From Curtobacterium sp. MR_MD2014 (GTDB taxonomy: Bacteria > Actinomycetota > Actinomycetes > Actinomycetales > Microbacteriaceae): a stretch of DNA of 64,000 nucleotides. Made by a program: the position numbers and the translations under genes. This document shows, in pieces, positions 56,158 to 64,000 of this stretch. The stretch lies in contig NZ_CP009755.1 in assembly GCF_000772085.1 (NCBI RefSeq), positions 3,224,001 through 3,288,000 of the forward strand. Direction: 5' to 3'. Under the pieces are notes generated by a model, which worked only from the letters and a program-made list of their open reading frames with translations, ran no database searches and had not been told where the DNA came from. The stretch's first letter is position 1. The number at the start of each line of letters is the position of its first letter.

Positions 56158-58230
56158 CTACGCCCGACCCCGGGTCATGATCCACGCGAGCAGGTACGAC
56201 CGCGTGTTCGCCGAGTCGATCACCGCGTCCGGCAGCCGTTCCGCGTCGCGCAGGGCTGCCGCCGCGTCGGCCTTCCCGCCGAGCGCCCGGTACATGAGCA
56301 GGTAGTCGCCGAACTGGACGTCGTAGCGACCGTCCGGCACGGCCTCGTCGAGCACGCGCCCGATCTGCTGCCGGCCGCCCGCGTCGACGTACTCCGCCGC
56401 CATCGCGGGCATCGGGATGAGCTCGATGCCCGCCGGCGCCGCGGCCGCCGCGCTGAACCACGTCGCGTGGTCGCGCTTGCCGCCCCAGGTCAGCGAGACG
56501 ACCCGGTGCGTGAAGCCCGGGAACGCCGACAGGTCCGGGTCGAGCACGTCGCGCTGCGCCGAGGCGGCCTCGTTCGACAGCAGCCAGGTGCCGGTGGACT
56601 CGAGCGAGGCCGACCCGGACACGGCGCCCCAGCGGGCCAGGCCGTTCCACGCGGACACCGCCTCGGACGACGACTCCTGGTTGTTGCCGTCGGCGAAGGG
56701 CGAGTAGCCGGACGCCCAGGAGTGCTGCGCGTACGGGTCGTAGACGCGGAGCGCGGGGAACGACTCCGTCGCGGTCGGCGAGGCGATGTCCGCGGCGACG
56801 AGGTCCGCGACGGTGCGCCACTTCCGCACGAGGGACGCGTCACCGTCGGCCACCATCGCAGCGGCGGACAGCACGTACCCGTAGTGGAAGTGGTGGTCGT
56901 TGAACTCGTCCGAGCCGAACGACGCCTCCTGGCCGACGAGCCCGTGGACCTCGGGGTCGTAGGCGAAGCACCGCGCGGTCCTCCCGCCGCAGCCCGCCGG
57001 GTCGAACCACTGGTCGAGCTCCGCGACGACGGACGTCTTCAGCGCCGCGGCCTGGTCGTCGAGCCCGAGCGCGACGGCGAGCCGGTACAGCGTGGCGACG
57101 CGGTACAGGTCCTTGCCGCCGCCGTACGAGTCGGCCGCGTACGACGAGGCGTCGACCCCGGCGGCGTCCTGCCGGACCTGTGCGGCCAGGGTGTCCCGCT
57201 GACCGTCGGACAGGCCGGACAGGTCGAGCCGGTCGGACGGCTCGACGGTGTCGGCGTCGAAGCGCAGCGCCGTCCCGGTGCAGACCGGCGCGGGACCCGT
57301 CAGCGTCGCGACCCGCAGGTCGGTGCACGTCAGCCCGCGGGTGCCCTGGCCGGGCTGCGGCACGAGCACCCCGGCACCGCCGTCGAAGTCGTACGACAGC
57401 GTGGTGCGCTGGGACCCACCGGACGCGCTGCGCTCCAGCGACGAGCCGGAGAGCGGCCGTGCGGCCGCGACGAGCCGGGAGACCTCGGACGACGACGCGC
57501 CGTCCGGTGTCGGCAGGAGCACGACCGACCCGCCGCTGCGCAGGCGCACGCCGGACGCGGCGACCGAGCCATTGTGCACGACGACCTGCCAGGTGCGACC
57601 GCCGCCGGACATCGTCGCCGTGCCGTCGCCGGTCGGGTCGAGCGGCGAGGTGCCGGTCAGCGTCTGGTCGCGGTCGGCGGTGTAGGTCACGAGGGGCGAC
57701 CCCTCGGCGACGACCGAGTGCCCGAGCACGGTGTCGCCGTCGCGGTGCTCGACGGTCACCGACACCGCGTCGTACGCCGACACGAGGGTGCTCGTCGCGC
57801 CGAGGTCGAAGCCGACCTGCGGTACGGCGCCGCCGGCGATGGTCTTCTCGGTCGCGGTCACGTCGGGCAGTCCGGCTGCGAAGCCGTGGTCGGTGACCTG
57901 CCACGAGATCGGCGTCGGGAACACCGGCTGGGGTGCGTCGCCGAACACCAGGCCGGAGAACCACCGGTTCGTCGGCGGGGTCAGTCCCTCGGCCAGGCGC
58001 ATCGTGCCCACCGTCGACGACGCGACGTCGCCCAGGGCGGCGACCGCGCGTGCCTGGGCCGCCGCGTCGGTCGGGGTGGCCGACGGGGTCGGGTGGTCCG
58101 TGCCTCCCGTCCCGGTGCACGCAGCGAGCAGCAGGGCGACGGACGTCACCAGGGGGACGACCAGGAGCGTCGACCGGGAGGCCCGGCGTGCGCCCGCAGG
58201 GCGGCGGCCGGGGTGCAGGTGGTGCCGCAC
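56158..58230 (-). CDS. GH81 endo-beta-1,3-glucanase lipoprotein
   Basis: Hydrolyses beta-1,3-glucan from inside the chain. The 690 residues have a signal peptide ending in ALLLAACTG (lipobox; Cys38), an N-terminal beta-sandwich with TNRWFSGLVFGDAPQPVF, PTPISWQV and GFAAGLPDV, and a C-terminal (alpha/alpha) domain with FNDHHFHYGYVL (D445, likely acid) and DGNNQESSSEAVSAWNG (E519 and E523), the GH81 catalytic signature. Three-gene cluster with the adaptor and GT2 genes; the adaptor stop is 3 nt from this start. Confidence 0.9.
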   Translation of the reverse strand: MRHHLHPGRRPAGARRASRSTLLVVPLVTSVALLLAACTGTGGTDHPTPSATPTDAAAQARAVAALGDVASSTVGTMRLAEGLTPPTNRWFSGLVFGDAPQPVFPTPISWQVTDHGFAAGLPDVTATEKTIAGGAVPQVGFDLGATSTLVSAYDAVSVTVEHRDGDTVLGHSVVAEGSPLVTYTADRDQTLTGTSPLDPTGDGTATMSGGGRTWQVVVHNGSVAASGVRLRSGGSVVLLPTPDGASSSEVSRLVAAARPLSGSSLERSASGGSQRTTLSYDFDGGAGVLVPQPGQGTRGLTCTDLRVATLTGPAPVCTGTALRFDADTVEPSDRLDLSGLSDGQRDTLAAQVRQDAAGVDASSYAADSYGGGKDLYRVATLYRLAVALGLDDQAAALKTSVVAELDQWFDPAGCGGRTARCFAYDPEVHGLVGQEASFGSDEFNDHHFHYGYVLSAAAMVADGDASLVRKWRTVADLVAADIASPTATESFPALRVYDPYAQHSWASGYSPFADGNNQESSSEAVSAWNGLARWGAVSGSASLESTGTWLLSNEAASAQRDVLDPDLSAFPGFTHRVVSLTWGGKRDHATWFSAAAAAPAGIELIPMPAMAAEYVDAGGRQQIGRVLDEAVPDGRYDVQFGDYLLMYRALGGKADAAAALRDAERLPDAVIDSANTRSYLLAWIMTRGRA

Positions 58231-58233
58231 CGG

Positions 58234-58974
58234 CTACAGCCCGATCTGGCGCGAGAAGTCGCGGACGGCGTCGGTGACGCCCGCCAGCGTGCCGTCGTCG
58301 CGCAGGTGCAGGGTCGCGTCGACGGGCGTGCCCGGGCTCGTGATGCCCGACGACGGCGAGGCCGACAGCTCGGGGCTCTCGACGTCGACGGTGGTCTTCG
58401 CCCGGCCGTCGTCGTTCGTCTCCACGCTGACGCTCTTCACGGTGCCGGTGATGGTGCGGTCGTCCGGCAGGCGGAGCTCGACCTCGGCACCGTTCCGGAT
58501 GCGCCCGTAGTCGCGCGCGGTGACGGTGAACTCCGAGGTGACGAAGAGGCTGTCCTCCTTGTGGATGGTGCCGAGCTCGGAACCGGCCTGCACGTACCCG
58601 CCGGTCTTCACGTCGATCTTCGCCACGGTGCCCGAGACCTCGGCCTTGAACGTGATGAAGCCGTCCTCGCCGATGTCGTACGCGCTCGTCTGCGTGTCCG
58701 CGCCGACGACGCCCTTCCGGATGTCCTGCGCCAGCTGCAGGCTCTGCACCTGCAGGAGCTTCTCGCCCTTGGTGACGGAGTCGCCCTCCTGGACGTACTC
58801 CTCGGTGACGGTCCCGCCGTAGTCGGTGCCGACGGCGTACTCCTGCGCGGCGATGGCCGCCGAGGTGCTCGCCACGGCGCTCTGACGCTGGTTGAACACG
58901 AGGGTGCACGCGGCGACGATCACCAGGACGACGACGAGGCCGCCGAAGAGTCGGAGTCGGTTGGTCCAGGTCAT
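58234..58974 (-). CDS. HlyD-like membrane-fusion protein linked to the glycan synthase
   Basis: 246 residues: a membrane helix (LRLFGGLVVVLVIVAACTLVF, 7-27), then a barrel-sandwich (biotinyl-lipoyl-like) hybrid domain: VGTDYGGTVTEEYVQEGDSVTKGEKLL and SGTVAKIDVKTGGYVQAGSEL, and a beta barrel. No PilZ/c-di-GMP domain is present. Its ATG overlaps the GT2 stop (ATGA), so they are coupled. It probably guides the nascent polymer across the wall, like Alg44 or the HlyD partner of other synthases, but this is inference. Confidence 0.82.
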   Translation of the reverse strand: MTWTNRLRLFGGLVVVLVIVAACTLVFNQRQSAVASTSAAIAAQEYAVGTDYGGTVTEEYVQEGDSVTKGEKLLQVQSLQLAQDIRKGVVGADTQTSAYDIGEDGFITFKAEVSGTVAKIDVKTGGYVQAGSELGTIHKEDSLFVTSEFTVTARDYGRIRNGAEVELRLPDDRTITGTVKSVSVETNDDGRAKTTVDVESPELSASPSSGITSPGTPVDATLHLRDDGTLAGVTDAVRDFSRQIGL

Positions 58975-60941
58975 GCGCGGGGTCCGTCCTGCAGCTGCAT
59001 CGCGACGCCGGCGATCGCGGCGCGCTGGGGTTCGAGGGTGTCGGGGCGGACGACGGTCGTCCGCACGGGGCTGACCGGGGCCTGCACCAGCGGCGCGGCC
59101 GGTCGGACGGCCTCGCCGCGAGCGCGCTGCCGGTCGGCCACGCGGTTGCGGGCCTGCTCGCGGAACGCCGCGACGATGAACGCGGCGAAGACCAGCGTGT
59201 TCGTGATGTTCCACGCGGTGGCGAGCGTGAACTGCCCGTTGCCGGTGTCCCGCCAGACCGCGACCACGCTGGTCAGGGTGAGGAACACGAAGACGAGCAC
59301 CTGCGGCACGATGAAGTTGAACGGTGAGGGTGTCCGTCCGCGGTCGGCACCGGTGACGTGCCAGGCCTGCTCCTTGCCGCAGAGCACGTTCCAGAGCGCG
59401 CTCGCGTAGATCGGGAAGGACACCGCCGCGAGCAGGAGCGTCTCGTAGCGGAACGAGCCGAGCGCGTAGAAGGCCAGCACCACCTGCATGAGGTAGAACC
59501 CGAGGTAGAACAGCACCCACTCGCCCGCACCGATCGACAGGTTCATCGGGCGGAGGTCGAAGAAGATCTCGAGCGGCGGCACGAGGAGCAGGAGCCCGGG
59601 GACGATGCCCGTCAGGTAGAAGCTCGCCGTCACCAGGTACTGCAGACGCTGGTCCATCGTCAGGCGGTGCTTCGGGTTGAACGGGAAGTGCGTCAGCAGG
59701 ATCTCGAACCCGCCGGTCGCCCAGCGCAGCTGCTGCTTCGTGAAGCCCTCGATGGTCTCGGGTGCGTCGCCGACGGCGAGGGTCATCGGGATGAAGACCG
59801 ACTTCCACCCGCGCTCGTGCAGCATCAGGCTGGTCCAGACGTCCTCGGACTTCGAGTCGGTGTGCATGCCGCCGATGTCGTCGATCGCGCTGCGGCGGAA
59901 GATGACGTTCGTGCCGACGCAGAACGCCGCGTTGAAGCGGTTCCGGCCGGGCTGGATGAACTTGTAGAAGACGGTCTGCATGTACCCGGCGCCGCGGGAC
60001 ACCAGGTTGTGCAGGTTGCCGTAGGTCTGGGGCGTCTGCACGAACGCGATGGTGTCGTCCGCGAAGAACGGCACGGTCTCGAACAGGAACTCCGGCTCCG
60101 GGACGAAGTCGGCGTCGAACACGGCGTAGTAGTCGCCCTTGGCGAGGGTCAGGGCGTGGTTGATGTTGCCGGCCTTGGCACCGTGCGACGACAGCCGGCG
60201 GACGTACCGCGCGCCGAGCCGGGCGGCGAGCGCCTGGACCTCGTCGCTCCGGCCGTCGTCGAGCACCCACGTGCGGTGCTCGCCGCGCATCGCGACCGCT
60301 GCCCGCACGGTGGCGGCGATCTTGGACAGTTCCTCGCCGTAGACGGTGATGAAGACGTCGACCTCGACCTGACGGCCCCGCACGTGCATCGGCCAGCGGT
60401 GGGGCTGGTCGGTGAGCCCGTCGCGCTCGATCGTGTCCCGGTCGAACAGGGTGTCCTGCGTGTGGTGGAACGCGAAGTCCCGCGGGTCGGCACCGCCGGA
60501 CAGGATCGTCCACATCGACAGCAGCGCCTGGCCGACCAGCACGCTCTCCGCCACGATCACCAGGCCGTACGGCAGGAAGTCGCCGCGGTTCGCGGGGTCG
60601 AGGAGGAACACCGCGTAGGCCATCACGCCAAGGGTCGCGACGAGCACGATGAGCACCATGACGGGGCTGTGCGCGCGGCTCTCGGAGCGGGGTCGCACGT
60701 GCCCGACCTGCTCGGCCTGCCGGCGTCGACGGGCGCGCTCGCGGTCACGCGGGGTGAGCGGCTGGGGGAGCGGCTGCGGCGGGAGCGCCTGCTGCTGGAG
60801 CAGTCGGGGCTGCTGGAGCAGTCCCGTCTGCTGCGGCTGAACGGGCTGGGCCGCGTCCGGGGACTGCGGCTGGGCGCTCCGGCGGTACTGCGGGGTGCTG
60901 GCGTCCGGGCGTGCGCGACGGACGTCCGTTGGTGCGGACAT
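58971..60941 (-). CDS. Processive family-2 membrane glycosyltransferase (cellulose/curdlan synthase-like)
   Basis: The 656 residues have a cytoplasmic Gln/Pro-rich tail (to about 80), N-terminal membrane helices (about 95-112 and 124-146), the GT2 domain with LDDGR (228-231), KAGNINHAL, FDADFVPE (DAD 276-278), SEDVWTSL (SED 365-367) and QQLRWATGG (QxxRW 403-407), then about five C-terminal helices. All catalytic motifs of a processive beta-glycan synthase are intact; no PilZ domain is visible. The co-encoded beta-1,3-glucanase suggests a beta-1,3-linked product. Confidence 0.9.
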   Translation of the reverse strand: MSAPTDVRRARPDASTPQYRRSAQPQSPDAAQPVQPQQTGLLQQPRLLQQQALPPQPLPQPLTPRDRERARRRRQAEQVGHVRPRSESRAHSPVMVLIVLVATLGVMAYAVFLLDPANRGDFLPYGLVIVAESVLVGQALLSMWTILSGGADPRDFAFHHTQDTLFDRDTIERDGLTDQPHRWPMHVRGRQVEVDVFITVYGEELSKIAATVRAAVAMRGEHRTWVLDDGRSDEVQALAARLGARYVRRLSSHGAKAGNINHALTLAKGDYYAVFDADFVPEPEFLFETVPFFADDTIAFVQTPQTYGNLHNLVSRGAGYMQTVFYKFIQPGRNRFNAAFCVGTNVIFRRSAIDDIGGMHTDSKSEDVWTSLMLHERGWKSVFIPMTLAVGDAPETIEGFTKQQLRWATGGFEILLTHFPFNPKHRLTMDQRLQYLVTASFYLTGIVPGLLLLVPPLEIFFDLRPMNLSIGAGEWVLFYLGFYLMQVVLAFYALGSFRYETLLLAAVSFPIYASALWNVLCGKEQAWHVTGADRGRTPSPFNFIVPQVLVFVFLTLTSVVAVWRDTGNGQFTLATAWNITNTLVFAAFIVAAFREQARNRVADRQRARGEAVRPAAPLVQAPVSPVRTTVVRPDTLEPQRAAIAGVAMQLQDGPRA

Positions 60942-61313
60942 GAGGATCTCCTGTCGGGTCGGGAGAAGCTCGCGGCCCGCAGGCAGGGACGCCGACGGGT
61001 CGCGAGACGGGCGTCGGCGACTGTGGCGACATGGGCCCGGACCGTCGGGATGGGTCCGGCTCGGCGAGGGACCAGGGATCCTGCGCCGGGGAGGTCGCGA
61101 CCGAGGGTGCGGTCGCGGTGTTCGGTGTGTCGAGAGCGGTCGTGCGACGACGGCCCGTGCCGTCGGTCGAGTGCGACACTACGACCCGCTCGACGCGCTC
61201 GGGTGTCCGTCGTGTGAATCCCGCAGGACCCCGCTGCTTCTTGCGGTTTCCCGCATCACCGCGTTGCGGGATCGGGTGGGGGCGCCGACACTCCCCTGCT
61301 CCCCCGCTCCCCT
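60942..61313. other. Upstream region of the glycan synthase operon
   Basis: Together with the two repeats that follow, about 490 bases without a gene lie between the GT2 start and the aldo/keto reductase. Between 61217 and 61272 there are several TCCCGCA / TGCGGGA half-sites, including a CCCGCA-N9-TGCGGG dyad (61250-61270), possible regulator sites. A minus-strand TAGTGT near 61180 could be a -10, but its -35 is poor. Confidence 0.4.
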
Positions 61314-61345
61314 GCTCTCTCGCTCTCTCGCTCTCTCGCTCTTTC
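61314..61345. repeat. Tandem 8-bp pyrimidine repeat
   Basis: Four copies of gctctctc (the last gctctttc) at the end of a longer pyrimidine-rich tract from about 61290. Immediately beside the 61-bp palindrome. Confidence 0.85.
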
Positions 61346-61350
61346 GCGAG

Positions 61351-61411
61351 ACGCAACGAGGGCGGCTGCTCGCAGCGGTACAGCGCCGCGAGCAACCGCC
61401 GGGGTTGCGTC
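61351..61411. repeat. 61-bp intergenic palindrome, copy 2
   Basis: Same 61-bp length as the copy at 44334-44394, sharing acgcaacg at the start, cgcagcg at the same internal position and gttgcgtc at the end, with different middle arms. It sits 20 nt downstream of the aldo/keto reductase stop (minus strand), so it may end that transcript. Confidence 0.75.
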
Positions 61412-61431
61412 CTGCGGAGGGCGAGGGGGCG

Positions 61432-62466
61432 TCAGGCGGCGGAGCGCTCGGCGGCCGGACGACGGCGGAGCTCGGGTCGCAGGAGCGCGGGCGGCTGGTA
61501 CTGCTGGTCGAGCCGCGTGACGTCGGTGCCCGGCGGGACGATCGCGTCGATGCGGTCGAGCACCTCGTCGGAGAGTGCGACGTCCGCCGCCGCCAGCAGG
61601 TCGTCGAGTTGTTCCACCGACCGCGGCCCGATCAGCGCGCTCGTCACGCCGGGGTGGGCGATCGCGAACGCGAGGGCGAGGTGGGTGGTGGGGATGCCGG
61701 TCTCCTCGGCGAGGGCGACGACCTGCTCCACGGCGTCGATCCGCCGGTCGTCCTGGTCGTGGCGGAACATGCCCGTCCGCGACAGGTCGTTCTGCTGTCC
61801 CCGACGGAAGCGCCCGGTCAGCATGCCGCCGGCGAGCGGACTCCACACCAGCGCTCCCATGCCGTAGCGCTGGGCGACCGGCAGGACCTCGCGCTCGATG
61901 CCCCGGCTGAGGATCGAGTAGGTCGGCTGCTCGGACCGGAAGCGCTCGAGACCGCGACGCTCGGAGGTCCACTGCGCCTCGACCTGCATCGATGCGGGGA
62001 AGTCCGACGAGCCGATCGCACGCACCTTGCCGCTCCGGACGAGGTCGGTGAGTGCGGACAGGGTCTCCTCGAGGTCCACGGTGTCGTCGGGACGGTGTGC
62101 CTGGTAGAGGTCGATGTGGTCGGTCTGCAGGCGTCGGAGCGAGTCCTCGACCGCCGTGGTGATCCAGCGGCGGGAGTTGCCGCGCCGGTTCGGGTCGTCC
62201 CCCATCGGACCGTTGAACTTCGTGGCGAGGACGACGTCGTCGCGCCGGCCCTTGATCGCCTTGCCGACGAGCACCTCGGACCCGCCCTGCGAGTAGCGGT
62301 CGGCGGTGTCGATGATGTTGATGCCGGCGTCGAGCGCGCGGTGCACGATGCGGATGGAGTCCTGCTCGTCGCCGTTGCCGATGCGACCGTCGGTGCCGAG
62401 CATCATGGCGCCGAGCGCGAAGGGGCTGACCTGGATGCCGGTGCGGCCGAGGGTGCGGTACTGCAT
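61432..62466 (-). CDS. Aldo/keto reductase
   Basis: NAD(P)H-dependent oxidoreductase of the AKR superfamily. 344 residues: MQYRTLGRTGIQVSPFALGAMMLG, the catalytic tetrad DTADRYSQGG (Asp and Tyr), LATKFNG (Lys) and LYQAHRPD (His), and the C-terminal nucleotide-binding IGPRSVEQLDDLL. ATG 62466 with CAGGAGG. Divergent from a TetR regulator and preceded by two operator-like palindromes, so likely induced by the regulator's ligand. Confidence 0.93.
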   Translation of the reverse strand: MQYRTLGRTGIQVSPFALGAMMLGTDGRIGNGDEQDSIRIVHRALDAGINIIDTADRYSQGGSEVLVGKAIKGRRDDVVLATKFNGPMGDDPNRRGNSRRWITTAVEDSLRRLQTDHIDLYQAHRPDDTVDLEETLSALTDLVRSGKVRAIGSSDFPASMQVEAQWTSERRGLERFRSEQPTYSILSRGIEREVLPVAQRYGMGALVWSPLAGGMLTGRFRRGQQNDLSRTGMFRHDQDDRRIDAVEQVVALAEETGIPTTHLALAFAIAHPGVTSALIGPRSVEQLDDLLAAADVALSDEVLDRIDAIVPPGTDVTRLDQQYQPPALLRPELRRRPAAERSAA

Positions 62467-62521
62467 GGTGGTGCCTCCTGTCGGTGGCGTCCCGAGGCCG
62501 GTCGTCGTAGGCTGACTCGAA

Positions 62522-62538
62522 GCGGAACGCTCTTCCGC
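62522..62538. promoter_or_regulatory. Operator palindrome 1 between akr and tetR
   Basis: GCGGAA-CGCTC-TTCCGC, a perfect 6-bp dyad with a 5-nt centre. It lies just downstream of the presumed akr start point. Confidence 0.7.
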
Positions 62539-62539
62539 A

Positions 62540-62569
62540 ACGATACGGAAAGCTGTTCCGTTTCCGCAA
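62540..62569 (-). promoter_or_regulatory. Promoter of the aldo/keto reductase gene
   Basis: Minus-strand -35 TTGCGG (62564-62569) and -10 TATCGT (62540-62545), 18-bp spacer. Its spacer coincides with palindrome 2, so a bound repressor would block polymerase. Confidence 0.6.
62545..62561. promoter_or_regulatory. Operator palindrome 2 between akr and tetR
   Basis: ACGGAA-AGCTG-TTCCGT, a perfect 6-bp dyad like the first, with centres 23 bp apart (about two helical turns). Typical of a TetR dimer pair. Confidence 0.7.
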
Positions 62570-62599
62570 GCCCTCACCGCGACCCCGTTCGGAGGAACC

Positions 62600-63145
62600 G
62601 TGCGCGCCGATGCCCGCCGCAATCTCGACGCCCTCGTCGACGCTGCCCGTCAGGTGTTCGCCGACCAGGGCGTCGACGCTCCCGCCAGGGTGATCGCCGA
62701 CCTCGCCGGCGTCGGTGTCGGCACGCTGTACCGCCACTTCCCGCAGCGCTCCGACCTGGTGGTCGCGGTGTTCCAGCAGGCCGTCGAGGAGTGCGCCGAC
62801 GCCGCCGCGGACCTCGCCGAGCACCACGAGCCGGACGACGCCCTCGCGCTCTGGCTCCAGCGGTTCACCGGGTTCGTCGCGACGAAGCGCGGGCTCGCTG
62901 CGGTGCTCCAGTCCGGTGACCCGGCGTTCGAGGGACTGCACCCCTGGTTCATCGGTCGACTCGGCGGGGCGCTGACCGGACTGCTCGACGCGGCCTCGGC
63001 AGCGGGGACCATCCGCAACGACATCGACGCCACGCAGCTGCTCCGCGCGGTCGCCGACCTCTGCCACGGGGCGCCGACGACCGAGCAGAGCCAGCAGCTG
63101 GTCGGACTGCTCGTCGACGGGCTGCGCTGGCGGGCGAGCGTCTGA
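62600..63145 (+). CDS. TetR-family transcriptional regulator
   Basis: 181 residues: N-terminal TetR HTH (RNLDALVDAARQVFADQGVD with VIADLAGVGVGTLYRHFPQRSDLV, about 7-55) and a helical effector domain. GTG start with GGAGG upstream. Divergent from the aldo/keto reductase, so it probably represses that gene and itself via the two palindromes in the shared 133-nt region. Ligand unknown. Confidence 0.93.
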   Translation: MRADARRNLDALVDAARQVFADQGVDAPARVIADLAGVGVGTLYRHFPQRSDLVVAVFQQAVEECADAAADLAEHHEPDDALALWLQRFTGFVATKRGLAAVLQSGDPAFEGLHPWFIGRLGGALTGLLDAASAAGTIRNDIDATQLLRAVADLCHGAPTTEQSQQLVGLLVDGLRWRASV

Positions 63146-63201
63146 TCCGGCACCGCCGGCGGGGTCCGCAACCCGCTGGGCGGGGCGGAGAGCGTCCGCG
63201 G

Positions 63202-64000
63202 TCAGCCGGGCTGGTGCAGTCGCTCGTGCGCGGTCGCCCGCACGGCCTCGGTCACCCGTTCGAGCAGCGGTGACGCCAGGTTCCACCGCTGCCACCAGAG
63301 CGCCACGTCCGCCCGACGCCCCGGCGTGAGCTCGACGAGTGCTCCGCTGCGCAGGCCGTCGAGGCACTGGGCCTCCGGCAGCATCCCCCACCCGAAGCCG
63401 AGCGACACCGCGCGCGCGAAGTCTGCCGACGTCGGGACGAAGTGCCGCGGCCCGCGAGGGGCGTGCCCGAGGACCCGGCGGAGGTACCCCTGCTGCAGGT
63501 CGTCGTCGCGGTCGTAGTCGACGAGCGGGACCGCGTCGAGCCGTGCGGTCATCTGCCGCTCGGACACCGCACCGGCGAGGTACCGGTCGACGAAGGCAGG
63601 CGCGGCGACGGCCCGGTAGCGGTCGACCCCGAGTGCCACCGACGAGCAGCCCTGCACCGGGTCGGCCTCGGCGGTGACCGCGGCCATCACGGTGCCCGCA
63701 CGGAGGAGCTCGGCGGTGCGGTCCTGGTCCTCGCGGTGCAGGTCGAACACGACCTCGGTGTCGGCTCGGACGAGCGCGAGGGCGTCGAGGAACCACGTGC
63801 CGAGCGTGTCCGCGTTCACGGCGAGCGGGATCGACGGCACGACGGGCGCGTCCGCATCCCCGACCGCGCCGAGCGCCCGGGCGGTCTCGTCCTCGAGGAG
63901 CCGGGCCTGCCGTGCGTGCCGGAGCACGACCGCACCGTCGGCGGTGGGCGCGACCGGCGTCGTCCGCTGGAGCAGCACCCGGCCGAGCTGCTGCTCCATC
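63202..64000 (-). CDS. ArgP/LysG-type LysR regulator (N-terminus outside window)
   Basis: The visible 265 residues start within the end of the HTH domain (EQQLGRVLLQRTTPVAPTADG) and include the LysR effector domain with IPLAVNADTLGTWFLDAL, LGFGWGMLPEAQ and the C-terminal LWWQRWNLASPLLERVTEAV, typical of ArgP/IciA (LysG) regulators of arginine/lysine export. The start lies to the right of the window, so the target gene, often divergent LysE/ArgO, is not seen. The ATG at 63999 is internal. Confidence 0.88.
   Translation of the reverse strand, partial: MEQQLGRVLLQRTTPVAPTADGAVVLRHARQARLLEDETARALGAVGDADAPVVPSIPLAVNADTLGTWFLDALALVRADTEVVFDLHREDQDRTAELLRAGTVMAAVTAEADPVQGCSSVALGVDRYRAVAAPAFVDRYLAGAVSERQMTARLDAVPLVDYDRDDDLQQGYLRRVLGHAPRGPRHFVPTSADFARAVSLGFGWGMLPEAQCLDGLRSGALVELTPGRRADVALWWQRWNLASPLLERVTEAVRATAHERLHQPG

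Noticed and set aside
63999..64000. ATG at 63999 as the start of the LysR gene
   Set aside because: The residues that follow match the end of the HTH domain, so the true N-terminus is outside the window.

Overview
This is a very GC-rich, densely coding stretch of a high-GC Gram-positive chromosome. Protein-level resemblance (RpoB/RpoC, str and S10 operon proteins, many actinobacterial DUF families, a type IV pilus locus without secretin genes) points to an actinobacterium, most likely Microbacteriaceae and perhaps Curtobacterium; the genus is an inference from memory of the family, not a search result. No tRNA, rRNA, CRISPR array, insertion sequence or prophage was found. Both window edges cut genes (rplB at the left, a LysR regulator at the right).

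Layout. 1-2457: the start of the S10 ribosomal operon, read leftward (rpsJ-rplC-rplD-rplW-rplB). 3228-5102: two extra minus-strand genes, a DarT-like ADP-ribosyltransferase and a eukaryotic-type DNA topoisomerase IB, lying between the S10 and str operons. 5246-9631: the str operon (rpsL-rpsG-fusA-tuf), with a clear promoter at 9813-9841 and a strong terminator after tuf. 9967-12441: three membrane proteins of unknown role. 12615-25236: an 11-gene type IV pilus operon on the minus strand (pilB, pilT, pilC, pilin, three minor pilin-like genes, prepilin peptidase, pilM, pilN, pilO). 26118-33535: rpoC and rpoB, with a promoter at 33776-33805 and an array of three 33-bp repeats just upstream.

33949-49701: a mosaic of small housekeeping and accessory genes, including a PH-like membrane protein, a spermidine-synthase-like protein, a TPR protein, a SprT-like metalloprotein, a CGNR zinc-finger regulator, an NRAMP Mn transporter, a ComB-like protein, acetyltransferase, DUF1684, DUF4333 and DUF4916 proteins, a GntR regulator, a GH114-like glycosidase, a DEAD-box RNA helicase, CsbD, an esterase and a PadR regulator. 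49853-55524: the Lhr helicase and Nei glycosylase repair pair. 56158-60941: a three-gene unit of membrane glycan synthase (GT2), HlyD-like adaptor and GH81 endo-beta-1,3-glucanase lipoprotein, which looks like an exopolysaccharide (possibly beta-1,3-glucan) system. 61432-63145: an aldo/keto reductase and a divergent TetR regulator with two palindromic operators between them. 63202-end: an ArgP-like LysR regulator.

The pilus operon and the glycan unit are the main surface-structure systems; together they suggest an attached or twitching lifestyle. The less expected observations are the apparent lack of a DarG antitoxin beside the DarT-like gene, a two-block motif at nearly the same distance upstream of both pilB and the pilin gene, two families of fixed-length intergenic palindromes (61 bp and 47 bp), and TTG starts on rpsL, rpoB and rpoC.
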